Of a stretch of 6,337 bases of DNA, positions 1-5,781 are shown piece by piece. How positions within the stretch are numbered: the first letter of the stretch is position 1; each line of letters starts with the position of its first letter. The position numbers and the translations under genes are program-made. Under the pieces are notes generated by a model. It saw nothing but the letters and a program-made list of their open reading frames with translations. It ran no database searches and was not told where the DNA came from. Location of the stretch: positions 1 through 6,337 of the forward strand of contig CASEHR010000083.1 in the NCBI GenBank assembly GCA_949287785.1, read 5' to 3'. This DNA is from an uncultured Bacillota bacterium. Its GTDB lineage: Bacteria > Bacillota_I > Bacilli_A > Erysipelotrichales > Erysipelotrichaceae.

Positions 1-371
1 GTATAACCATCAGCTGTATATTGATCGATGACTTCTTGGGCGACATCACTGTAATGATATTCGACCATATCTTGGCCATATTCATCGACGTATGGTTCTT
101 CTTCAATAAGCATACAAGCATTGTAGTCACTGCTTGATTGACACATCTCAGACTGCCTTTGGAAATCGAGGTATCCTAGTTGTTCCCACTTGTTATTCTT
201 AAAGTCGGCCATTCCATCAGGGTTACCATTCAATTTTGACATCTGACCGGTATCATCACGGAATACATTATCCTTAGGGATCATTGTATAGACCATGAGG
301 ATAGCGATACTAGTAACGACTAAGACAGCAATGATCGCTCGGAACACACGTCCTAAAACATATTTTTTCAT
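1..371 (-). CDS. oppB: OppB-type peptide ABC transporter permease, N-terminal part (3' end beyond window)
   Basis: Translating the minus strand from the ATG at 371 gives 123 open codons to the window edge. The protein begins MKKYVLGRVFRAIIAVLVV, with a basic cytoplasmic start and one hydrophobic segment at about residues 11-31. This is the usual beginning of OppB/DppB-type inner-membrane permeases, which form half of the channel through which peptides cross. Residues 32-123 are polar and acidic and show no second membrane helix. They would lie outside the cell as an enlarged loop after TM1, with Cys77 and Cys86 as a possible disulfide. The start is fixed by AAAGGAGG four bases upstream (376-383). 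The gene lies 98 bases after oppA on the same strand, in the standard oppA-oppB order. The conserved permease core (EAA motif) is outside the window, so the family call rests on the N-terminus and context. Peptide specificity cannot be judged. Confidence 0.82.
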   Translation of the reverse strand, partial: MKKYVLGRVFRAIIAVLVVTSIAILMVYTMIPKDNVFRDDTGQMSKLNGNPDGMADFKNNKWEQLGYLDFQRQSEMCQSSSDYNACMLIEEEPYVDEYGQDMVEYHYSDVAQEVIDQYTADGY

Positions 372-393
372 GCTTCCTCCTTTATAACTCAAA

Positions 394-422
394 GATAAGG
401 GGTCGATTTAAAACCCCTTATC
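394..422 (-). promoter_or_regulatory. Intercistronic stem-loop between oppA and oppB (attenuator or RNA-stabilising hairpin)
   Basis: A perfect 10-bp inverted repeat (GATAAGGGGT / ACCCCTTATC) flanks a 9-base loop, starting 47 bases after the oppA stop and ending 22 bases before the oppB start. In the transcript the stem is followed only by UUUGAG, a poor U-tract, so a full terminator is unlikely. Such stems often cause partial termination or protect the 3' end of the binding-protein message, giving more OppA than permease. That role is inferred. Confidence 0.72.
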
Positions 423-436
423 AATTACATACTTGC

Positions 437-460
437 TCAATAAATATTGATCTTAGATCA
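437..460. repeat. Two small abutting inverted repeats downstream of oppA
   Basis: TCAATA-AA-TATTGA (437-450) and TGATCT-T-AGATCA (448-460) overlap by three bases, just after the oppA stop and before the larger 394-422 stem. Each is a perfect 6-bp palindrome. They may fold as alternative weak hairpins at the oppA 3' end. They are short and AT-rich, so chance is a real possibility. Confidence 0.35.
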
Positions 461-469
461 CTCAGCTGA

Positions 470-2455
470 TTAGTGGTTTAACCAAGCATCTTGAGCTGCT
501 TGCCATTGTTCAGTTGTGACCATTTCGTTTTGAACTTGGATGTATTTGAGTTTGTATTCACCTGTACCACTCATTGCATATGCTGCGCTGTATGGAGCAA
601 CCTTAGTAACTCTTTCACCACGTGTTTGCATTGAGATCGGTAAGTATAGAGCGTTAGCTAATAGATATGCATCAACTTTAGCGAATGCTGCATAACGCGC
701 ATCTAGATCATCTAGGATAGCCCAAGCTTCATCGTTTAGTTGATCATATTCATCAAGACCGATCTTATCGACGATCTCTGTCATCTTAGCAACTGTAGCA
801 GAATCTTCACCAGCAGCTAGTAAGCCGATGTTCTTCATGAATGCACCGTTTCTTGAGAATGAGAAGACATCCGTGAATGTTGATGGATCGATGTAGTCAG
901 GACCCCAACCAGCTTGTGTATTGAAGTCGTAGTCAGCCATCGTGTTAGGATCTGTCATGTTGAAGCAGACATCAGTAACTGTATCAGCTGGTTCTAGGAC
1001 AACATCGATGATGATGTTACCTTCTGTAGCACCTTCGATCGAAGCTTTCATAGCGTTAGAACGGTCGATATATGCTTGTCCTCTATCACTGATCGTCAAT
1101 AGGTCGAGGTGGATAGGGAATTCGATACCATCTTCCTTAGCAGCGTTGATGTATTCCATAGCTTTAGCTGGATCATAGAATGCTGAATGACCATCACTTA
1201 GGTCGACTGCTTCGCCAGTCATTTCTTCGTAAGCAGCTTCAACTAGATCGACATATAATGTACCATCTGAAGTTGTGACTAAGTTTGGAACACCATTTAG
1301 GTTACGTAAGTTAGCAGCAGCAGCTTCTTCAGTTAAGTTAACTGCCATGTAAGCTTGTGTATCTAAAGCGTGTTGTAAAGCTTTACGGAAGTTTGTGTTG
1401 TGGATAGCATTTTGAGCAGCTTCTTGAGTAGCTGTATCTGTCTTAGCTGTGTAGTTGAAGTTTTGACGGTTGAAGTTCCATTGGATACCGAATGAGAATG
1501 AGTTGGTATCAGTCATAGTTACATAACCATCATACTTAGTGACGTAATCTTGGTAGTCAGCCCATGATGCGTTTAGAGCAGCGGCATCATATTGACCATT
1601 TTCGAAACCATTGATCTGTGAATAAGTATCTTGACCTGAATCGTAGATGTAGTTAACTGTATTTAGATGAACGTTATCTAGATCCCAGTAGCTTTCATTC
1701 TTAACATATGTGATCTCTGATTGAGTAATGTTTGAATTTAAGATGTATGGTCCACTGTAGAGGATCGATTCTGGTGTCGTTGTACCAAATGCACATGAAT
1801 CGCTCTTTTCTTCACCTAATGCGCAACCTTGTGATTCTAGGAATTCTTGGTTGATAGGATAGAGAATTGGGTATGTTGTGTAAGTGTAGAAGTAAGTTGT
1901 TGGTTGTACAAGTGTATATTCAACAGTCTTATCATCTAAAGCTTTAACACCGACACTTTCCCAAGCTTCATCGCTTCTGTCGCTACCGACATAGTCGTTA
2001 AGACCGACGATGAGGTTTTGGACCAATGATAATGTTTCTGAGTTAGCATCGACAGCGTGGCGTAGACCTGTAACAAAGTCTTGGGCAGTCATATCAGCAT
2101 AGTATTCGCCAGTTGCGTCGACCCATGTGACACCATCACGTAGGTGGAATGTCCATACTGTACTGTCTTCGTTTGGTTCCCAACTTTCAGCAGCAGCACC
2201 AACATATTCACCATATTGGTTGTTTTCTAACAAACCTTCAACGAAGTTAACGTTGTGTTGATGGTTGTTAGCCTTGTTTGTTGCGACATAGTCCATACTA
2301 TCGAGTTCCTCTGTCGTATAAGTGACAGTATAGGAATCCTTGTATGTTACTTCTGTCGATCCGCTTGTGCTTGGCGTAGTAGTAGTTGTGTTTGAGCAAC
2401 CTACTAATGTAAGAGCCATGAATGCAGCAAGCGCTAGAGTAAATACTTTCTTCAT
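470..2455 (-). CDS. oppA: Oligopeptide ABC transporter substrate-binding lipoprotein (SBP family 5, OppA-like)
   Basis: This 661-residue extracellular lipoprotein captures peptides (or similar solutes) and delivers them to the membrane permease. Residues 1-20 form a lipoprotein signal peptide: MKK, a hydrophobic core, then the lipobox LVGC with Cys20 as the predicted lipidated residue. A Ser/Thr-rich tether follows (about 21-35). The body has SBP family 5 landmarks: WTFHLRDGVTW at 101-111, SGPYIL near 234, NFRKALQHALD at 355-365 and GWGPDYIDPSTF at 516-527. It is about 120 residues longer than E. coli OppA (543). Cys211 and Cys221 could form a local disulfide. The start chosen is the ATG at 2455, six bases after AAGGAGG. 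An in-frame ATG at 2473 would add six residues but lies upstream of that ribosome binding site. The gene leads the opp operon from its own promoter. Proline codons are mostly CCA/CCT (15 of 16), fitting high expression. The ligand is not determinable. Confidence 0.92.
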   Translation of the reverse strand: MKKVFTLALAAFMALTLVGCSNTTTTTPSTSGSTEVTYKDSYTVTYTTEELDSMDYVATNKANNHQHNVNFVEGLLENNQYGEYVGAAAESWEPNEDSTVWTFHLRDGVTWVDATGEYYADMTAQDFVTGLRHAVDANSETLSLVQNLIVGLNDYVGSDRSDEAWESVGVKALDDKTVEYTLVQPTTYFYTYTTYPILYPINQEFLESQGCALGEEKSDSCAFGTTTPESILYSGPYILNSNITQSEITYVKNESYWDLDNVHLNTVNYIYDSGQDTYSQINGFENGQYDAAALNASWADYQDYVTKYDGYVTMTDTNSFSFGIQWNFNRQNFNYTAKTDTATQEAAQNAIHNTNFRKALQHALDTQAYMAVNLTEEAAAANLRNLNGVPNLVTTSDGTLYVDLVEAAYEEMTGEAVDLSDGHSAFYDPAKAMEYINAAKEDGIEFPIHLDLLTISDRGQAYIDRSNAMKASIEGATEGNIIIDVVLEPADTVTDVCFNMTDPNTMADYDFNTQAGWGPDYIDPSTFTDVFSFSRNGAFMKNIGLLAAGEDSATVAKMTEIVDKIGLDEYDQLNDEAWAILDDLDARYAAFAKVDAYLLANALYLPISMQTRGERVTKVAPYSAAYAMSGTGEYKLKYIQVQNEMVTTEQWQAAQDAWLNH

Positions 2456-2460
2456 TCTAT

Positions 2461-2468
2461 TCCTCCTT
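2461..2468 (-). promoter_or_regulatory. Ribosome binding site deciding the oppA start
   Basis: AAGGAGGA on the minus strand, with the AAGGAGG core six bases before the ATG at 2455. It excludes the upstream in-frame ATG at 2473, which lies before it and has no comparable site of its own. Confidence 0.9.
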
Positions 2469-2470
2469 GT

Positions 2471-2490
2471 CATGCAATTTTCAATGCATG
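2471..2490 (-). promoter_or_regulatory. Short hairpin in the oppA leader
   Basis: CATGCA and TGCATG pair around an 8-base loop, ending two bases before the ribosome binding site. If transcription starts about seven bases after the -10 (near 2489), this stem would sit at the very 5' end of the mRNA, where hairpins can slow decay. The stem is only 6 bp, so the functional reading is inferred. Confidence 0.4.
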
Positions 2491-2495
2491 GTTAG

Positions 2496-2524
2496 ATTTT
2501 ATGCCTTTTATAAAAAGGATTCAA
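2496..2524 (-). promoter_or_regulatory. Sigma-A-like promoter of the opp operon
   Basis: On the minus strand, -35 TTGAAT (2519-2524) and -10 TAAAAT (2496-2501) are separated by exactly 17 bases. They match the consensus at four and five of six positions. The region upstream (2525-2600) is very A/T-rich with A- and T-runs, which could help polymerase binding. The spacer holds a perfect inverted repeat, CCTTTT-ATA-AAAAGG on the plus strand (2504-2518), a possible operator. The predicted leader is about 34 bases. Confidence 0.75.
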
Positions 2525-2566
2525 TTAAAAATAACATGATTTTCACATTTTTACTAAAATTTTCAT

Positions 2567-2581
2567 AGTTTTCTGAAATAT
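2567..2581. promoter_or_regulatory. Weak CodY-box-like site upstream of the opp promoter
   Basis: AGTTTTCTGAAATAT matches the CodY consensus AATTTTCWGAAAATT at 12 of 15 positions, including the TTTTCTGAAA core. A second AATTTTC half-site lies at 2558-2564, and a perfect 14-base palindrome TGAAATA/TATTTCA (2574-2587) overlaps the box. CodY represses opp and dpp operons in many Bacillota. The box is over 40 bases upstream of the -35 in A/T-rich DNA, so a chance match is quite possible. Confidence 0.3.
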
Positions 2582-2600
2582 ATTTCATTTTACTTTTTTC

Positions 2601-2640
2601 ATAATAAAAGTCAGCCTTGCGAAGTATCTGGCTGACTTTT
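2601..2640 (-). terminator. Rho-independent terminator after pfp
   Basis: A perfect 11-bp stem, AAAAGTCAGCC (2606-2616) with GGCTGACTTTT (2630-2640), encloses a 13-base loop. On the minus strand it is followed by a T-rich run (TTTTATTAT) that includes the last bases of the stem. It starts 20 bases after the pfp stop and separates the asnS/ABC-F/pfp unit from the opp operon. Confidence 0.9.
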
Positions 2641-2659
2641 AGAAAGCATTTTCAGTAAA

Positions 2660-3865
2660 TTAACGCATGTAATAAGGTTTTACTACTGCCGGCAGACCGT
2701 CTTTATAGATGATGACCGGTGAACCGACGATCAGAGGTCTCAGATAGTTGAGAGCTTCTTCAGTGATTCCGCGATAATTCGGCAAGATCCACTCTTTCGG
2801 GAATGATTTAACATAATTAGCTACCTTATCCGCATCGATCGCAATGAAATCGACATCGTATTGCGGCTGATCTTTGCGGACTAAACCGACCATCTTACCG
2901 GTAAACTTGCCGTCAGTCGAACGCATATGCGCCGACATGCCAAGCTGGAAGGACTCTTCAACATCGACCTTCGACTGACTTGTGGCATAAGCTCTCTGTG
3001 CCGTTGAAAGATCCTGAACTTTAACTCTGCTTGCGACACCGCTATCCAGAATGATCTGTTTGATCGCATTGCCGGCACCGCCTAAGACCGCATGACCGAA
3101 TAGATCGTCCTTTGCAGCCGCAGCGGCGATATATGTGCCATCAGCGTACTTACAGCCTTCCGAAACGACGACATAACATTTATTCTTTTCATCGATGCAT
3201 TTTTTGACTTCGGCCAAAAAGACATCTTTATCAAAAGCTTCCTCCGGTAAGACGACCAGGTCAACGATTCCGCTCAGACAAGCTGAACTTGCCAGCCAGC
3301 CGGCATCTCTTCCCATCGTCTCCAGGACGAACACTTCCTGACGGGTATAGACATTGACATCAAGCCAGGTATGCAAAGCCGTCGTCGCGATGAATTTAGC
3401 GGCACTTGCAAAACCAGGACAGTGATCGGTGTGCTGCAGATCGTTATCGACCGTCTTCGGACAACCGACGAAACGGCGATCGGTGATACCGTGTTCCTTA
3501 GCGTACTGACTCAAAGCAGCAACGGTATCCATCGAATCATTACCACCGGTATAGAACAAGGTCTCGATATCATACTTCTTCATGATCTCGAAGAGTTTTT
3601 CGAAATCAGCGACATTTTCTCTTTTTAATTTGTAACGGCATGATCCCAATGCACTTGACGGTGTCTGACGTAAAATGCTGTTCTCTTCATCAGACATGTT
3701 TGTAAGATCGACAAAACGCTCCTGTAAGATCCCTTCGATCCCGTTTAGACCACCGTAAACGTGTTCATAGTAAGGATTCATCTGATTGGCTTTGACAACA
3801 CCAGCAACAGTCGCATTGATTACTGATGTTGGTCCGCCACTCTGTGCAACTAAACAATTGGCCAT
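2660..3865 (-). CDS. pfp: Pyrophosphate-dependent 6-phosphofructokinase
   Basis: This 401-residue cytoplasmic enzyme should phosphorylate fructose 6-phosphate to fructose 1,6-bisphosphate with pyrophosphate as donor, a reaction that is reversible in cells. The fold starts at once with a glycine-rich SGGPTSVINA loop (residues 9-18). Next come TGGNDS at 106-111, PKTVDND at 136-142, MGRDAGW at 184-190 and SEG at 235-237. ATP enzymes carry GGDGS and PGTxDND; here Asp110 and Lys137 replace the two specificity glycines, the PPi-type pair. GGND rather than GGDD is a variant at the first position. At about 400 residues it is longer than the roughly 320-residue bacterial ATP-PFKs. The frame stays open upstream to 3982, but that part overlaps the ABC-F gene and is not PFK-like. 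MANCLVAQSGG preceded by AAAGGAGAGG sets the start. The gene lies 49 bases after ABC-F and is closed by a terminator. The donor is predicted from motifs only. Confidence 0.93.
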   Translation of the reverse strand: MANCLVAQSGGPTSVINATVAGVVKANQMNPYYEHVYGGLNGIEGILQERFVDLTNMSDEENSILRQTPSSALGSCRYKLKRENVADFEKLFEIMKKYDIETLFYTGGNDSMDTVAALSQYAKEHGITDRRFVGCPKTVDNDLQHTDHCPGFASAAKFIATTALHTWLDVNVYTRQEVFVLETMGRDAGWLASSACLSGIVDLVVLPEEAFDKDVFLAEVKKCIDEKNKCYVVVSEGCKYADGTYIAAAAAKDDLFGHAVLGGAGNAIKQIILDSGVASRVKVQDLSTAQRAYATSQSKVDVEESFQLGMSAHMRSTDGKFTGKMVGLVRKDQPQYDVDFIAIDADKVANYVKSFPKEWILPNYRGITEEALNYLRPLIVGSPVIIYKDGLPAVVKPYYMR

Positions 3866-3874
3866 TTTTTCTTT

Positions 3875-3884
3875 CCTCTCCTTT
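3875..3884 (-). promoter_or_regulatory. Ribosome binding site deciding the pfp start
   Basis: AAAGGAGAGG on the minus strand offers GGAG 12 bases, or GAGG 9 bases, before the ATG at 3865. It supports the short 401-residue product and argues against starting at 3982 inside the ABC-F gene. Confidence 0.85.
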
Positions 3885-3897
3885 GTTAACCTTATAG

Positions 3898-3906
3898 ATT
3901 GTAACA
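3898..3906 (-). promoter_or_regulatory. Possible extended -10 promoter for pfp
   Basis: TGTTACAAT on the minus strand fits the extended -10 pattern (TGn followed by TACAAT, five of six). There is no -35 match at a 17-base spacing. It lies in the ABC-F/pfp gap, and initiation near 3891 would give a leader of about 26 bases. It might allow extra pfp expression independent of asnS. This is weak evidence. Confidence 0.3.
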
Positions 3907-3914
3907 CAGTTGTA

Positions 3915-5780
3915 TCACTTTTTCTTATTCTTTTTCTCTTCGATATCCATAGCTTCTTCCCACTTTTCCATCGCTTTGGCAATCATGTTGTGAATATCGT
4001 CGATCTCTTCATCCAGTGCCTGCATCTTCATCGCATCCTGATAGTACTCTTCTTCATAACGCAATGCTCTTTTCTCTTCCAAGAGGTTTTCAAGATCATC
4101 GATCTCTTTTTCGATCTTTTTCAGATTCAGGCGCGGCTTTTTCGGCGTGATCACTTCTTCTTTCTTCACTTCTTTATGCTCTTTTACGACCGTCTTTTCC
4201 TTCTGATCGATATAGTCTTTATAGCCATCCGGATAAAAAGTGCTCTTACCATCCTTCAAGACCAGGCATGAATCAGCGATATTCCTGATGAAGTAACGAT
4301 CATGTGATACAAACAGGATCGTCCCGTCATAATCCTTAAGCGCCTCTTCCAGTGCCTCTTTAGCCGGGATATCCAGATGATTGGTCGGCTCATCCAAAAT
4401 GAGAAAGTTAGCTTCCTCAAGCATCAGTTTTGCTAAAGCAAGACGCACTCTTTCCCCACCGCTTAAAACATCCAGAGTCTTGAACACCTCATCGCTGGAG
4501 AAAAGAAAGGCACCTAAAATACTGCGGATCTGGAAATTATCCAATTCCGGATATTCATCCCAAAGTTCATCGATCACTGTCTTATGGCTTGTCAACGCCG
4601 CTAAAGTCTGATCAAAATAACCTACTTCGATCTGATGTCCGAACATCTTATAACCGCCAAGGCCCGGAAGCTCATCGATGATCGTCTTTAAAAGAGTCGA
4701 TTTGCCGGTACCGTTATCACCCATAATACATATCCGCTGACCTCTTAAGATCTCAAGTGTGACTTCCCCCAGCGGCTTATCATAACCAAAGCGGTAGTGA
4801 TCAAGTGAAAGGACGCTCTTTCCGCCCTTTATCCGCGACCTGAAATGAGCTTTGAAGGTCTTGGTATCGGCCTTTTTCGGATCTTCGATCCTTTCCATCC
4901 GGTCAAGATACTTGATCTTCGACTGCACCATTTTGGCTTTAGTGGCTTTATAACGGTATTTCTGGATCAGATCCTCCAAACGTTTGATATCTTTCTGCTG
5001 ATGATAATATAACTGTGCCTGCCTTTCAGCATTGTTCTTTTTATCGATTGCATATTTGGAATAATTACCGTGATACTTGGTCATATGACCATACTCGATC
5101 TCATAGATGATATTGACCGCCTTATCAAGAAAAGCGCGGTCGTGCGAGACGAGTATGATCGCTTTCGGGTAATTGGCAAGATAGGTCTCCAACCACTCGA
5201 TCGTCTTGAGATCCAGATGATTGGTCGGCTCATCGAGCAATAAAAGATCAGCTTTCATCAGCAACAGTTTAGCGAAAGATATCTTCGTCTTCTCACCGCC
5301 GGAAAAACTGTTCAGCGGCCGATCAAGATCAGCTAGATCAAATCCGAAACCGCCGAAGACGCTGTCGATGTCGCTTTGATAAGTGTAACCACCTGCGTAT
5401 TCAAAACGCGATTGCAGACTCGCATAGCGATCGATGATCTTTTCGTCATGATCTTTTTCAAGAAGCTCGGCAAGCTCATTGAGCTCCTCTTCCATCCGGA
5501 TAATATCCTGATAGATCTCTAAGAATTCCTCGCGCACAGTATGCTTTTCGTCCGTAAAGGCATTCTGTTTGAGATATCCGATCTGAATATTACCGGCTTT
5601 GAAGATCTCGCCGCTTGATAATTCCACTTCACCCAGTATCACCTTCAAAAGAGTGCTTTTACCGCACCCATTTTTGCCGATGACGGCAACTTTTTCATTC
5701 TCATTGACAAGAAAATCGATATCTTTGAAGACATCCTCTGTTCCAAATGATACCGATCCTTTATTTATCTGTACTAACAT
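3915..5780 (-). CDS. ABC-F family ATPase (YdiF/Uup-like ribosome-associated protein)
   Basis: This 621-residue soluble protein has two ATP-binding cassettes and no membrane segments, the ABC-F layout. ABC-F proteins bind the ribosomal E site and help stalled or difficult translation. Cassette 1 has Walker A GKNGCGKST (35-43), signature SFSGGEK (158-164), Walker B LLLLDEPTNHLD (179-190) and SHDR (212-215). Cassette 2 has GDNGTGKST (354-362), LSGGERVR (439-446), FLILDEPTNHLD (459-470) and SHDR (492-495). Both catalytic Glu residues are present. The charged linker (about 240-320, rich in Lys/Arg/Gln) is the P-site tRNA interaction region. A Lys/Glu-rich tail (about 527-621) includes a predicted coiled coil from about 550, typical of YdiF/Uup rather than short EttA-like members. 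The start, MLVQINKGS, comes one base after the asnS stop and has no good Shine-Dalgarno. All 12 prolines are CCG, unlike asnS and oppA. A resistance role is possible for the superfamily, but nothing here shows one. Confidence 0.95.
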   Translation of the reverse strand: MLVQINKGSVSFGTEDVFKDIDFLVNENEKVAVIGKNGCGKSTLLKVILGEVELSSGEIFKAGNIQIGYLKQNAFTDEKHTVREEFLEIYQDIIRMEEELNELAELLEKDHDEKIIDRYASLQSRFEYAGGYTYQSDIDSVFGGFGFDLADLDRPLNSFSGGEKTKISFAKLLLMKADLLLLDEPTNHLDLKTIEWLETYLANYPKAIILVSHDRAFLDKAVNIIYEIEYGHMTKYHGNYSKYAIDKKNNAERQAQLYYHQQKDIKRLEDLIQKYRYKATKAKMVQSKIKYLDRMERIEDPKKADTKTFKAHFRSRIKGGKSVLSLDHYRFGYDKPLGEVTLEILRGQRICIMGDNGTGKSTLLKTIIDELPGLGGYKMFGHQIEVGYFDQTLAALTSHKTVIDELWDEYPELDNFQIRSILGAFLFSSDEVFKTLDVLSGGERVRLALAKLMLEEANFLILDEPTNHLDIPAKEALEEALKDYDGTILFVSHDRYFIRNIADSCLVLKDGKSTFYPDGYKDYIDQKEKTVVKEHKEVKKEEVITPKKPRLNLKKIEKEIDDLENLLEEKRALRYEEEYYQDAMKMQALDEEIDDIHNMIAKAMEKWEEAMDIEEKKNKKK

Positions 5781-5781
5781 C

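Noticed and set aside
942..1178. 78-codon plus-strand open frame inside oppA
   Set aside because: It is antisense to a clear SBP family 5 gene, with no recognisable protein features.
2456..2473. oppA start at the upstream ATG (2473)
   Set aside because: The ribosome binding site lies between this ATG and the one at 2455, and the signal peptide begins naturally with MKK at 2455.
2881..3264. Two short minus-strand frames inside pfp
   Set aside because: They overlap the pfp coding sequence in another frame and have no domain or start signal.
3866..3982. N-terminal extension of pfp by 39 residues
   Set aside because: It overlaps the end of the ABC-F gene in another frame, is Lys/Arg-rich and not PFK-like, and a strong ribosome binding site precedes the internal Met at 3865.
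3786..4271. 161-codon plus-strand open frame opposite pfp and ABC-F
   Set aside because: It lies antisense across two well-supported genes. Its Phe/Leu-rich content is what the complement of Lys/Glu-rich coding sequence gives, and no ribosome binding site or homology is evident.
3915..5780. ABC-F gene as an antibiotic-resistance determinant
   Set aside because: The long C-terminal coiled-coil tail and the housekeeping context with asnS fit YdiF/Uup-type members; no attenuator peptide or mobile element is seen beside it.
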